Source: Owenia fusiformis (taxonomy: Eukaryota; Annelida; Polychaeta; Sabellida; Oweniidae). Taken from it: a DNA stretch of 64,000 nt. Every line of letters begins with the position of its first letter. Positions within the stretch are counted from its first letter, which is position 1. Under the pieces are notes generated by a model. That model did no database searches. It was not told the origin of the DNA and was given only the letters and a program-made list of their open reading frames with translations. This document shows, piece after piece, positions 15,301 through 26,900 of the stretch. A program made the translations under genes and the position numbers. Where the stretch lies: contig CAIIXF020000009.1 of assembly GCA_903813345.2 (NCBI GenBank), forward strand, positions 20,609,759 to 20,673,758. The letters are read 5' to 3'.

Positions 15301-15383
15301 TTCAGCTGTCCTATGTCTTGCTTGATATACTACTACTAGAGCTCTTCCCTGAGTTGAATGATGATAATACTGCAACACAATAG
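332..15383 (+). CDS. SNX14: Sorting nexin 14, 18 C-terminal coding exons (RGS, PX, Nexin_C); 5' part outside window
   Basis: SNX14 is an ER-anchored protein acting at ER-lipid droplet and endolysosome contacts. Exons: 332-376, 602-682, 1010-1124, 1456-1611, 1763-1887, 2331-2389, 5369-5451, 6398-6462, 6776-6959, 8550-8624, 8866-8966, 9271-9414, 13059-13178, 13479-13597, 13909-14117, 14527-14622, 14968-15059, 15306-15383 (stop TAG). All introns are GT-AG, phases agree, and the exons give 648 codons. RGS domain: exons 3-6 ([18 protein letters not shown]). The linker [19 protein letters not shown] nearly matches vertebrate SNX14. PX domain: exons 9-12 ([18 protein letters not shown]). [15 protein letters not shown] follows, and Nexin_C lies in exons 15-18 ([10 protein letters not shown] to [15 protein letters not shown]). 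The membrane segments and PXA domain expected upstream are outside the window. The exon 15 acceptor was chosen by phase: the nearer one at 13951-13952 gives an immediate stop. Confidence 0.95.
1125..1320 (+). repeat. Imperfect repeats starting at an SNX14 donor site
   Basis: About seven degenerate copies of a ~24-bp unit (GTGAGTAGTTGAATATTTG) begin at the 5' splice site of the third visible exon. Several copies keep a GTGAGT-like donor core. Confidence 0.6.
2400..2690 (+). repeat. ~19-bp imperfect tandem repeat in SNX14 intron
   Basis: Units of the type CAATCAATTCACATTCAAA recur about a dozen times with substitutions. The short open frames here come from the repeat and are not coding. Confidence 0.7.
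3118..3615 (+). repeat. (TACCA)n microsatellite and ~18-bp TGTTACCATGACTACATT repeats
   Basis: A short (ATACC)n run lies at about 3120-3142. From about 3340 a decaying ~18-bp repeat with core GTTACCATGACTACATT continues to ~3610. Open frames on the minus strand here are repeat-derived. Confidence 0.65.
3616..5368 (+). other. SNX14 intron, no recognised element
   Basis: AT-rich intron sequence. No exon, clear repeat unit or transposon end was recognised. It ends in the acceptor TTGTAG at 5363-5368. Confidence 0.4.
5639..5804. mobile_element. Foldback/MITE-like inverted repeat, ~166 bp
   Basis: CAATTGTTGACCTCTCCAG at 5639-5657 is mirrored by TGGAGAGGTCTACAATTG at 5788-5804, one mismatch inside. 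An inner arm GTATACCAAGACTGTAAACC at about 5676-5695 is mirrored by GGTTTACAGTCGGGGTATAT at about 5747-5765. The whole segment can fold into one imperfect hairpin. No target duplication was identified. Confidence 0.65.
7165..8487 (+). mobile_element. Non-autonomous element with internal ~130-150 bp tandem repeats (copy 1)
   Basis: The left end is the palindrome TGTCACCACCAAAAGTGGTG and continues into GACATATTGTTATGGTCTC, then a (GGCGTCC)n stretch. The interior (about 7300-8450) is roughly eight copies of a unit containing CATGTTCTCAGAAATTCAAA, a TTTGACATTTGACCTTCAATG motif and AAGGTCAAAAAGGTC. The right end is GGTGGTGACAATTTGTCATG then TTAATGCCTT. Three shorter copies share both ends (13680, 51326, and right end only at 54766). 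The structure resembles the bivalve pearl/HINE class (Helentron-associated elements with central tandem repeats). It lies 62 bp upstream of the first PX-domain half-exon at 8550. Confidence 0.7.
9469..9689 (+). repeat. 36-bp minisatellite, left block (~6 copies)
   Basis: Unit begins ACCCATTATGGTCCCACTAG and continues AGAGCTTATCATTATT. The block is interrupted at 9690 by the Helentron-type element and resumes at 10490 in register. Confidence 0.95.
9690..10489 (+). mobile_element. Helentron-type non-autonomous element inserted in the minisatellite
   Basis: The 5' end CCCAACGAAC and subterminal 3' GTTCGTTGGG (about 10444-10453) are inverted repeats. Near the 3' end is the 12-bp palindrome ACTCCGCGGAGT (10461-10472), followed by CTAG (10482-10485). 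A (CCGT)n/(CAGT)n microsatellite lies at about 9725-9800. Removing 9690-10489 restores an exact 36-bp unit, so insertion was between two Ts without target duplication, as described for Helentrons/HINEs. An alternative reading as a Helitron (TC at 9689 to CTAG at 10485) leaves three extra bases. No protein is encoded. Confidence 0.8.
10490..12588 (+). repeat. 36-bp minisatellite, main block (~58 copies)
   Basis: It is the continuation of the left block, inside the SNX14 intron between 9414 and 13059. The unit is a multiple of three and stop-free in several frames, giving long but meaningless open frames on both strands. Variants are clustered: CCCACT/CCAACT units dominate up to about 11850, while GGTTCCACT...AAGCTTAACATT and longer (ATT)n spacer units fill the right end. 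Confidence 0.95.
13680..13797 (+). mobile_element. Short copy 2 of the GTGGTGACA-ended element
   Basis: It starts with TGTCACCACCACAACAAGTG then GTGACATATTGTTATAGTCTC and ends TGGTGGGTGGTGACAGTTTG then CATGCTAATGCCTT. It has the same ends as the 7165-8487 copy but no internal array (118 bp). It lies ~110 bp upstream of the SNX14 exon at 13909. Confidence 0.7.
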
Positions 15384-16170
15384 GATTACTTCACATTATG
15401 TAGGGTGACATCACACAATGTAGGGTGACATCACAGAGAGTAGAATGACATCACAAAGAGTTGAGTAATATTGTACACACTAAGATGGCATCACACACAA
15501 TAGGATGACATTCATTTGTTGACATCATACATATTAGGATATCATTACACCATATGGTGACCTCACATAAAATGACATTTTATAGAACAGTATTAGAACC
15601 ATCTTCGACTTCCAAGGTGCTATAACACATTTGGAGCAAATGAAACCTTGTGAATTAAGATGATTGGAACAGTATTTAAGAAGTTCGTGAAGTGTGGTAT
15701 TTCTCATCTCTATGAAATTGTTCTTATCTTGTTACATCATATTATTACAAGTTGCTATCATTGGTCATTTATTAATTACTCATCACATCCTTTAAGAATA
15801 TCATTGCAGTACTTAAAGAGGGTGATCAATACATAAAATGGACTATAATATGTACAATGCGGCTGTGAAATAGCATTGTTTTATTGTATTCATTGTTTGA
15901 TAGTAGTACTGCTTCATTCATTTAACTGAATCTGTTTGTTTCATGAATATACAATGATTTTATTTATAAAGTCTATGACTATGATATTCATAGTGTTACA
16001 CATAGTCTGCATAATGATGAATTTCTTGTGTTTGTTAGTATTAGGTCTGAAGCAAAATGTGCAATATTTTTTTACTTTTGCCATCCATATGGAGCTAAAG
16101 TAACTAATGAATGTGATACATTATTATATAAACTTGTTATTTAATTGTAAAATAAATTAAAAAGTAAACG
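15384..16170 (+). other. SNX14 3' UTR with ~20-bp repeats and poly(A) signal
   Basis: Downstream of the stop, a decaying repeat with core GGGTGACATCACA runs from about 15390 to 15560. AATAAA at 16151-16156 is the likely poly(A) signal, which would give a 3' UTR of about 0.8 kb. Confidence 0.6.
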
Positions 16171-16483
16171 TACACTGCCATTGATTGTTATTATTATTAG
16201 AATATAATGATGCATATTTTTCATGATTTTATTTTTGAAGGACTTGTTATAAAATCTAACGCCATCTTCAATAACCAACAATATTTTTATCACACCATCG
16301 GTGGGGTATAGTCGTCAGGATGACTGTGCGATTGTTATTGTGATCGTCCGGTTTTTTGTCATCGCAATTTCAGGAAAACTTCATTAACTCTTCAGGCTGT
16401 CTGGGGAAAATCTCTGTTGTCAAAACACATATTTTAGCATTGGAAGGCGAGGATCGAGGAGAGGAAAAACTATACACCAGGCT

Positions 16484-16615
16484 CGTAGGGGGGGGGGGGG
16501 GGGGGTTCAATGGACCCCTCACCTCCCCTGGCCAAAATTTCTTTCAAAATCATGGAGCACTTTTTAAGTGATTTTGGACCAAAATTGTCAAAAGTGAATC
16601 CCCCTTGGAATTTTT
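16484..16615 (+). repeat. Dispersed repeat, related to 24391-24597
   Basis: It shares TTTCTTTCAAAATCATG, GAGCACTTTTTAAGT and CAAAATTGTCAAAAGTGA, in the same order, with the copy at 24391-24597. This copy is shorter and lacks the right-hand inverted end. Confidence 0.65.
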
Positions 16616-17084
16616 ACTGGCATCTCTATTTGAGATTGCATCAGTACAACTGGATTGTATTTTACGAAAAAACTATTGAAACAACCCCATGTAATTTCAC
16701 ATCAAGATAAAGTGTTTGTATTGATCAAAACATCACATCGATGTGTTATTTCAATGTCATGTGTTAATAATCGATTAAAATCATATAAGCGTGTGGTACA
16801 CCTATACTTTACTTCGTATTTCGTTGAACATTTCACATAACAATATACTGCACAAGTCGCACGACGCCCTAAGTAAAATGGGCGTATCAGTGCCTCTATC
16901 AAATGGTGTGCAATGCAGAGCAACCAATAGAAGGCATAGTGGAGGTCGTCGTCGCTTTAAAACCGATGGTCAGATCGTGAAACCGCGGAGGCGAACTAGG
17001 ACTGGATTCTGTTATGGAGATGATATTTCAAAAACGAGTTGGGCAGGATAGGAGTAAAATTGGATCTTTCTAGCGAAATTAAAG

Positions 17085-17290
17085 GTGAGATTTTGCATTT
17101 CCGAAAACAAGAATTTGCGAGGGGAAGGTCATGGGTTCGATTCCCGCACTGGACACTGAATTTAGCACACTCCCTTTCAAATCTGGCTCGGTACACTTCA
17201 ACTCCCCGACGGACGTGCTCCAAGGGTCGTTACAATAGCATATCGTTCCCAAATGTTGAGGGTGTAGCTAGACCGTACCTTTAATATCTG
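17085..17290 (+). repeat. Possible tRNA-derived SINE fragment
   Basis: GGGTTCGATTCCCGC near 17130-17145 matches the tRNA B-box (GGTTCGANNCC). The reverse translation reads CGNRTHDLPLA, a signature often seen when tRNA-SINEs are translated by chance. No convincing A-box or 3' tail was identified. Confidence 0.4.
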
Positions 17291-18727
17291 TTGGTTCCAC
17301 ACCCCAGAACATTTGGTTTACATTCAGATCCCAAGATGCGCACATGTAACTTTTAAGCAATTTTTCATTGATTGTGATACTTTGTGTTCGGAAGCTACAT
17401 ATTCAAACTTCTTTGTCCCAAAAGGACTTTCTCATAGTAATCTGTTAGGCACTCTTCCTGTCATTTTTGGGCTGCCAATTGATCAAAAGTATGTAGACTT
17501 CAGCACTACGTCACTCCTCGCCCCATATAGACGGTGATTGTTGGAAACTCTTGATTGCTGATGCCATGTGCCCGAGGTGCGGTATCATTGGTCATTTTGA
17601 ATTTAAAGTGATATATCATAAACTAAGCTGTGTATTCAATTATATTCATACAGGGGCAGACAACACTTTAAAATTAGATTTTTAATTCTAAATGAGACCA
17701 TTTGCATATAAACTGTGACTTCGTAATGATATTTTTGTAGACTTTTTATATTATAATTGCTAGCAAAACTCTCAAGATTAGGCACTATTATCTTTCCAAT
17801 TCCAATGGTTCCAAATTCACGAATATGTTGTAGCTGTACATTTAACCTTTTATGAACCTTCTTAGCCTATAGGCCTACTGCTATATCCAGTATTTAATAC
17901 AGGATCGACGAGATTACTGTCAGATCAGTTCTGAAGCGTAGTTGGACTGTCGTTGAGTATTATCCCCCCCCCAGGTGAGTGGACGCATACATTTTCTGAA
18001 AAATGCAAATCCCTTTTCAAATATGGTCCGACGCCCCTATGGAGCATTTCCTGTCATTGATGTTCCTCAGTAGGCTAAGTGCGAAAAGCGAACAATACGA
18101 ACAATACCAGACCTTTTGATACCAGTTGCTTTTTCCATCTCACTCTCACGAGAGGATTTGTTCGCAAGAGGATCATCATCTTCACTAATAAGTTGTCCTA
18201 CCTTGTCTTTATTTAATTCTGCCGGCCCTGTGTGTGTCTACCACCCACATGCTTTCTTGGTATTGGCTCAGTTTTTCACAGTTATCACAGTTGCAAACTC
18301 TGCTTGGAATACAGCTGTAATACACCAGTTGTATTTTTCATTTACTGCATTATTTTATCGTTTCTAAAACAATTTGATGGAAGGTTAAAGGCTTGAAATC
18401 AGTTGTTTTTACACTTGATCTTTGTTGTGAATTATGACCCCTTTTGGAGCGTGTTGCACATCCGGTTTGGGCACATTCTGGTAAAATATGTTTTCCACAT
18501 TGAAAGGGTTTTTTGTCTCGTGCATTATTTGCACGGCCTTGTTTCTTCATTTTTCCAAGAACTGCATTCCAAGGAATCTAATTTTGGCCATTGGCTTTAA
18601 AAGTTTAGGACGTCCTGTCGAACTGTTTCTGTCATCAGAACAAAAGTGGCGTTGACCATGTTGACCGAGTTCTTTAGTTAGTGTCAGAATGCGAATCCCG
18701 TGTGACTTACATTTACCAAACATGCTC

Positions 18728-19672
18728 GGGAAGGGATCCTTTGTATTATGATATTAACATCTCTGACATGAACACATTGTCGTCATATTCCAAGAGTTTT
18801 AAGGTTCACTCTGTCTTTTCATTTTCCTTACGGGAAGGTGTCCTTTTGTAATATGATATTAACATCTCTGACATGAACACATTGTCGTCATATTCCAAGA
18901 GTTTAAGGTCCACTCTGTCTTTTCATTTTCCTTACGGGAAGGTGTCATTTTGTAATATGATATTAACATCTCAGACATGAACACATTGTCGCCATACTCC
19001 AAGAGTTTTAAGGTCCACTCTCACTCTTTTCATTTTCCTTACGGGAAGGTGTCCTTTTGTAATATGATATTAACATCTCTGACATGAACACATTGTCGTC
19101 ATATTCCAAGAGTTTAAGGTCCACTCTGTCTTTTCATTTTCCTTACGGGAAGGTGTCATTTTGTAATATGATATTAACATCTCAGACATGAACACATTGT
19201 CGCCATACTCCAAGAGTTTTAAGGTCCACTCTCACTCTTTTCATTTTCCTTACGGGAAGGTGTCCTTTTGTAATATGATATTAACATCTCTGACATCAAC
19301 ACATTGTCGCCATATTCCAAGAGTTTTAAGGTCCACTCTGTCTTTTCATTTTCCTTACGGGAAGGTGTCCTTTTGTAATATGATATTAACATCTCTGACA
19401 TCAACACATTGTCGCCATATTCCAAGAGTTTTAAGGTCCACTCTGTCTTTTCATTTTCCTTACGGGAAGGTGTCCTTTTGTAATATGATATTAACATCTC
19501 AGACATGAACACATTGTCGCAATACTCCAAGAGTTTTAAGGTTCACTCTCTCTCTCTCTTTTCATTTTCCTTACGGGAAGGTGTCCTTTTGTAATATGAT
19601 ATTAACATCTCTGACATCAACACATTGTCGCCATATTCCAAGAGTTTTAAGGTTCACTCTGTCTTTTCATTT
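18728..19672 (+). repeat. ~107-113 bp satellite, about 9 copies
   Basis: Each unit contains CGGGAAGGTGTCCTTTTG, ATGATATTAACATCTCTGAC, ACACATTGTCGCCATATTCC and TTTTCATTTTCCTTACGGG. Copies differ by a few bases and by short CT insertions. Repeat-periodic open frames on both strands are not coding. Confidence 0.92.
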
Positions 19673-20951
19673 TTTTCGTTTGAAATCTCTTATATACCAA
19701 ATCGTGAAAGTTTTTGAACCACTTCTTTTACTCCGCTGTTTAATTTTGATAAAGTTGATAAAGCGAGTTGTTGTGACAATGTAATTCAACATTATATTTT
19801 CATTAATCTACTACTTATCCCTTCTTCTTGTCGAACCATTATTTGGCTTCCCAAAAGAACTATCTCGCTCAATCAAAGAAGAAAGAATAATGTCGTTCCT
19901 TTGGAAATTCAATGCATTTGACTTCTTTGAGGCCAAATATATTGAAATGTAATATTTCAAACTAATACTACATGCCAGGCATTTCGTTGAAGGTTAGGAT
20001 AATCAATTAACAATGTCATAGTTGACAATACAATCATATCATGAGTACAATCTCTGATCAATGTCACAGTTCATATTTGTCTGCAATCTAGTTTTATATT
20101 GTCAACGACACCTGGTCCTTTATTCACTATATACAGAATATCAGATCATTTTAAGCGGTATCATTTTATCGACGAGTTAATAGTACAATAACGTCATTTC
20201 GAAGGGCAATGTAGTTATTGTCCGCAGAAATGACGTTATTAGTATTATAACCACCGTTAATGACCAGGACAGAAATAACAAGAAAATCTTACGCACTGAA
20301 CGATATCTAATTTCCCGGGGAAAATTGCCGGTCGTTAATTGCATTCTTGACCGGCAGTATTGACCGCCACTATGACGTCACATATAATGTCAAATATGAA
20401 CTCAAGTGACTGAGCGAAAAACATGGATTTACATGTACTTTTTTCACAGTCACCCGTAATATGTTTACGTAATCAAAAAATACTTTTTTACATTCAGGAA
20501 ATGGGGAGTATGCCTCTCTATATGTTCTCGTTGTATTTTCAAATATTAGTCAATTCCAATATACAAATATAGTTACATCTGATCACTTATGCTTAGAATT
20601 TTGAAGCTTTCAGTTTACTTATTATAGATTATCTTATATATACCAATCTTACTTATTATTAGATTATCTTATTTGTGGGGATTATTTCAATTAAGTTAGA
20701 TTATTTTAAGTTAAGTCAGAACTGATTAACATAGCAAATGATTTCAAAGATCCAAAAATAGAATAAATGCTTCGTCCATTGACTTTAGTTTTGAAAGCCC
20801 TCTCATACAGCGGCCGTGGTCAGTCCTTAAAAAAAGAAGATAACTCCTTTTGATGCACCCGTCTAAAATAAACACATAGCGAGAAAACCGAACATGTGAA
20901 GGCCTAACTGCCTAATCATCCCCTTATCATATCCAATGTGCCATCATGGAC
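19673..20951. other. Non-coding stretch downstream of lectin gene A
   Basis: No gene is visible. The only structure noticed is the small inverted repeat at 20187-20240. Any 3' UTR of lectin gene A (minus strand) would fall in the right part. Confidence 0.45.
20187..20240. repeat. Short perfect inverted repeat
   Basis: AATAACGTCATTTC (20187-20200) and GAAATGACGTTATT (20227-20240) are perfect reverse complements around a 26-nt loop. The flanks continue with weaker symmetry. Confidence 0.6.
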
Positions 20952-23900
20952 TCAATGTTTTTGGACATCACAATAAATCCAGCTTGCATCAACTATTATA
21001 TCAGCTAATGATACATTCAACCTGGTCTCAGATAGAAGATCACAATTGTTTGCAGCTAATTTTGGTTCAAAATTGAATGCAACGCAAGACTTGTTTGTTT
21101 TGCAAAATCTTGCGCAGTCTAGTATAGATGGCGCCCATGTTGTCTCCAGATTATGGTTCACCAGTCTTTCTCCCTCATCCAGGCAAGAGGCAACCATGTC
21201 ATACATATTTACTGCAAACATGATATGATCAAAATACATGGTTGTCATTTTATCTAAATATAGGTTACACTAACTACAGAAAAATTATTTATTGAATTGC
21301 ATGGGTATTTATTTCTTACTTAGATGTGTTTCGCACAAGAATCCCTTGGGTGACGAGCATGGTGCAGTTCCCCACTTGCCAGATTTGGACACATTAGCAA
21401 ACACACAACTGTCATCAACTGGGAGAGAGTTAGCTGGTTCAGAATCCCATGCAGTGTAATCTGCCATAGACATATTATTCCAATAATATAGTCCTCGTTG
21501 CATACCATACCAATTTGGGCCTGTCCTGAATCGAAATAAAAGATCATTTAATAATTTTATGAAAATGCACATTTCAATATTTGAAACAAAAGAGAAATTG
21601 AAGAAAAGAGTACTACTCGTCACTATATAACTACGATAACATATATGAAGGCAATCAAAATTACTGAACGCAGCTGACTCAAAAACAACTAAAATTCTCG
21701 AAAAACAAAAATTGACAGCATTTATTTTTTGTTTCATTTAATAGTAAAATACAACAAAAATACAAGATGCGTATAACAATGAACGAAAAAAAATGTTTGG
21801 GATAGTGTGGATTTGTTTTCCCTATGATGGTCAACGCTCCTATGTTTCTTTAAAGTGATGTGTTTTTGCAATTCCTTTTCGCCTTTCCTCTATTGACTCT
21901 TGCGCTTATATCGGTATGTCTTATGAAACGATGTTTGACTATTGAATTAATTGTGTCTATGGCAATGTGTCCCAATCTCCGAATTTCAAGTGGTTTAAAC
22001 CTTGAGAATCAAGATCATGTTTCCCCTACAAAGCTTAGATCAATAAATGTGGGCCTGCTTGTACTACTTACTGTAAACTCGCCACTTCTTGATTCTCCTC
22101 ACTTGAAGATATGGTTACTAGATGGCCACCAAGGTCAACGCATGCACGTTTACCATTCACCCAGGTCTTGTCTACCAAGCCAAGTGTTTCAGTGGATACA
22201 TAGCAGCTATTCTCAAAGATATACCATCCTGCGGGGCAACTATCATTGTTCTCTGACAAATAAGGACATTATATAATGAGAAAAGAATGGACCTTATACA
22301 ATGGATCTTATTCAATGTATTAATTGTTTCGGTTTTCTTGCAGCACCTTGGTACTGTCCTCTATTACAGTAAACCTGTCTATTTTGAACGCCACCTGGAC
22401 AAGGATCCAAAAGTGTTCGGATTAACAGGTGTTCTAATTTCAATTTTTAGAATATATGTGAGACAAAAGGGGTCAGGGGTGTTCATCTAAGAGAAATGTT
22501 CCTTTAGGAGGAAAACGATATTTTTTTCAAATAATTGAAATTCGAATCAATATTTTCAAAAACCAAGCCAATGTTTTCCTACAGTCCTAATTTTCTCATC
22601 TTTGAAACTAAGGAAAATATTTACCCGAAATATATAAATCGACTGGTGTGTTGTTCTCGTATTCCGCTGTATATACGCACGATCCATTTATCTCAAGTCT
22701 GGCCTCAGTATCAGACCTTGCTACCCATGGATGTGTTGCATAGGTAGACGTTTCCCTCTGTTCCCCCGCGGGTATAGTGATATCCGTTGATTCTATGCCA
22801 TTGTAATCAAGCCATATAAAATGTACGGGGTGGCTAAGGGTGTTTGTCACTCTTAATGTTACGTTTATTGTATTGGATATGGATTTTGCCTTTTCTGGAT
22901 CAACAGCAGGACAAGGTTCATCGTTAGGGGTATCATTCGGACCCCAAGCGGCTACAAAGAAATATGATTTTAAACTTTGATTATTTTGAGACCATTTTGG
23001 TACACCCAACCTATTAAGGTTTGCCTAAAGAAAACAATACAAATTAAATTTTTTGAAATATTTGGCTGGATGTGTAGAAATGCCTTAATCACTTGTAGTT
23101 TTTTTTTTTTAGGTTATTGTTATTTATTTCTATAATATTCAACATAATTATTTACATAGATTGTGAGGGGCCGAGGCTACATAGCATTATTGGCCCCCCT
23201 CTAGAAAGTTAAAAACATATAATAAATCACTGGAGTGTGTAGGATTGCAACGGACAGACGGTCGTCCACCAGGTCTTGCCCATGATGATGTATATGAGTG
23301 TTAATGAGAGATGATGTGAAATGAGGAGAATGGTCATTCTAAGATGGTATCGATATAATTTGAAGATAGTTGAAGGCATTTTGTATTCAGTTCACTATTT
23401 AAATTTTCATCTCCATAAAGTATAAATTCTATTTTTTGCTTTCTGGTTTTTCCAAAATAGCACATAATATCAAGATTGTCTAACTTTAGGATGTTCTGTA
23501 TGTAATCATTTCTATGTATGGCGGTTAGAGGGCAGTCGAGTAAAAGATGAATCTTATCTTGATTTCGGTGGCCGCAGGGGCAAGAAGGATCTATGATGTT
23601 GTTGAAATTATGTCTAAAAAAGTCACTTTTAAGGGCAAGGTCGCTTCTTATTTTATTAAGTTTAGTTTCAGAAGACCTTTTCAAATTAAGATTTTTTGTT
23701 AAAATATTCTTTTTATGAAATGTATATTTCTTATTATAGTTTTTCTTGAAGATTGCTAGGGTTGGCGATGTTTTTATTTCAGTTGAAAGATTTTTCCAAA
23801 TGGAGATAGGCTTTATGGCTGGTGAATTTAGGTATTTCACAGACGCTCTCACTGGTAAAACATATTCTCTTCTGGAGCGGAGCTCCCTTTCGGCACCAGG

Positions 23901-26900
23901 ATTGGACAGTTTTTCATATATAGAGACTACATAAGAGGGGGTCAAATTTGATCGGACTTTGAACATGTGAATACTTTGTTTTTCTTCTCTTCTCTCCGCT
24001 AGGGTTTTCCAGTTTAAACATTTATATAATTTTTGCTTGCACGTACCATAAATCGCCCCGGAAACTATCAGGGCTGCTCTGTAATGGAGTTTGTCTAGTT
24101 GTTCCAGAGCACCTTGTGACGCCGAACCATAGATTAAAGAGCCGTATTCGATTTTAGAGAGGATGAAAGAAGTGTACATTGTTTCAAGATGTTTTGAGTT
24201 TACTCTCATTTTCAATGCTGATAGGGGATTTAGTAGTTTGTCAATTTTTGCTCGGACTTCGTTTATATGAGTTTTAAAGTTTAAGTTTTTATCAAGAGTT
24301 ACGCCTAAATGTTTATGTGAATCGACTCGGTCACTTGTAGTTGTACAATAATTAAGAGATTGCACTTGTTACATTGCTATCGGTGAGCCTCCAGGCCCGT
24401 AGTCAGTGGGGGTTCGAGCGAACTCCCCCCCCCAGCCAAAAATTCTTTCAAAATCATGCGGTTTTTCACCATTCTGAGCACTTTTTAAGTAATTTGGGTC
24501 ATTTTTGGACTAAAATTGTCAAAAGTGACCCCCCTGGAATTCTTCAAAAAGTGAACCCCCTTGGCAAATTCTGGCTACGGGCCCGGCCTTTATTGAGGAG
24601 TTACCTTGTTCACAAAGACTTGGACGTGTCCCAACGCCCGAACTATCTATCCATTCAGAGAATTCGCCGTTGCTGGGGCGCGAATACATGTGCCCACTGG
24701 GCTCGTTGGTCGCCCATTTGGTAAATGTGAGAGATTCGCCTGTTACCCAGCCAAGTTCCATGCTCTTCTTTAAACCCATCCAGTAGTTTTGAGGAGGACT
24801 ATTATTTAAAATAAATGATCGAAATAATTGAAATTAGAAATATAGCCAAGATATTGATACCAGTTTTTCAATTTCACTGATTATTTTTTCCTTTAAGTAA
24901 TCAGGGTATTTATATGGTAATAATATTTAAAAAAACACGCGCAGACTGGAAACTCAGTTTGAAATATCGCATATTTACAAACATTTGTATTTGCTTCAGT
25001 ACTCTGGATCCCCCCCCCCCCCTTATCTACTTCAACACCAACAGCGGTGGTGGGTGTGTATGTATGGGGGGTCACAAGAGCTTGTATGTAAGACTACACA
25101 TTTTCATACCTTTTCTAAAAGTCCAAGCTTTCTGACTTATTGGCAATATGGAATTGGGAAAAGAGAAAGCCGTCATCGCCAATTTTATTTCTTAGGAACA
25201 CAATGTTCCTCAGTTCTTAGAAAAATTATGTTTTAAACCATTTACGAAGTAACGAAGAATTTTGACAATAGAAGTCGTAAAAAGGAATTTTGAGATGTTA
25301 CACAGCCAGGGTGAACCAAAAACCGGAACCCTCCAAAAATGTAATAATTTATTTAGCACATATGTAATCAGCTTCATTTTTCATTTACAGAACAATTTCT
25401 GGATCCAAATTTGCTACATAACATTCAATATTCTTCTTGTTATGGCCATTTCAAAAATGTTCCCAATTTTGAAAGAAAAGAAAATGAACGATTTTCATGT
25501 CAACCACATTGATTTTTTAAACCCATCACATTCTTTTAGCTGCTTGTTAGACTGCATTTTGCTAGTATAGAGGGTAAGATCATTAATGAGGAAGTCTTCC
25601 GACAAGCTTGAAGTCATCTTTAGGTGCGGTTGCACCTTCTGAGCGATATTTTGGAACTTCGTTCAATGTAATCACACACAGTGCTTTCAGGTGTTCTCAT
25701 ACCCTCATTCTTAGAAACCTCCCCAGATAGGTGTAAGCTAATCATTTTTTCATTCATGTGTTTAACAATTCTCTCTCCCTTCTTCTTTCAACTTATTATG
25801 CAATGGTCTTGACTGATCATTCTGCTGTCTTAATGATTTCTTGAGAATTCAACCAATGGATGAGGTATGAGATGTTCTTGCTCAGAGGCCAGGAATTTCA
25901 GTCATCTGATCTTTTACTAGGTATTTTACCATTGTCTATTTTTTATTTTAAGGCAGAATTAATCTGATCTATAGGGACTGACAAAATTAAAAGCAACGTG
26001 TATAATTGACCTACCAATCTATTCCTTACAATAGCAAATACAATATCTCCCAAAAGATTCACAATGTGTTATAAATTGGTGAAGTTATTAATGATTCGAA
26101 GTGCAAAAATGAGTGAAAAATGTTTAAATTCTCCCAAATAAAAAGAATGGTAACCATTCTTATAGAAAATCAATACATTGTTGTAAAAATCTTTAGTTTT
26201 CCTGGAATAAAGTATGCACTTTTGGGATTTTTAGAAAATAGACATGACAAGGAATGACATGAGACAAAAATATTCTAAAATTGAAACAACTTTTTGTTTA
26301 GCCTGCTCGCTATATCTGATTCTCTCTTTAAAATATCAAATTCTTTCATTTCACGTCTTCTTTGGAATTTCCTTCTGAATTTCTTTAAAAATCTCAAGAA
26401 ATGATTTTGTCTCAATGTTGATTTTCCGAAAATTTGACAAATTCTAAAATCATCCATGATATCACAAATAATCAATATTGTGAAGCAAACTTGATATCAA
26501 ATTATCATCCATAGATTCTAGTTTATGCACATAAAAATTGGATTGATAGTATAGATATTTAAGAAATAATTAAACTTTAAGAGGGTTTTGCTTTTGGGTC
26601 ACCCTGTGGCATTCTTACGAAGCAAATTGTCAAAATGGTTCGTGACGAAGTTATTAAACTTGCCGAGTATTAAAAAGGGACCATTGTTTATTTTGAGGTG
26701 TTTTCGTTAGATTGTCATTAGAAAGCAACACGTGTTGTTCATTCTTGTCGTAACGCTATTGCTAAATGAAATATGACCTACTTCATAATGTTATTGAGAA
26801 ACTCGAATTTATCTGGCGAATCGATGGTCGCAAGATATCCACCAAATGCACTCTTACAAATATCTTGGGCGTCCGACCATGTTTCAGGAGAAGAGGAAAA

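Larger units (their letters stand above)
16171..18727. other. Intergenic region between SNX14 and the lectin cluster
   Basis: No gene could be supported. It holds a poly-G run (~16487-16505) within a dispersed repeat (16484-16615), a SINE-like segment (17085-17290) and a possible decayed retroelement fragment near 18350-18600. Confidence 0.5.

Noticed and set aside
16791-17051. Arg-rich open frame (GGRRRFKTDGQIVKPRRRTRTG)
   Set aside because: No domain, splice context or codon support; it adjoins the SINE-like repeat.
18116-18600. Possible degraded retroelement gag (CGKHILPEC...CATRSKRGHN on the minus strand)
   Set aside because: The pattern resembles a retroviral-type zinc knuckle but is broken, with no flanking pol or LTR found; too weak to annotate.
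19188-19530. Repeat-periodic open frames on both strands
   Set aside because: They lie in the ~107-bp satellite and follow its period.
21860-22276. 138-codon plus-strand open frame
   Set aside because: It is the antisense shadow of a lectin A CTLD2 exon, which has correct splice sites on the other strand.
25262-25570. 102-codon plus-strand open frame in a lectin A intron
   Set aside because: No family resemblance, and it lies opposite to the gene inside an intron.
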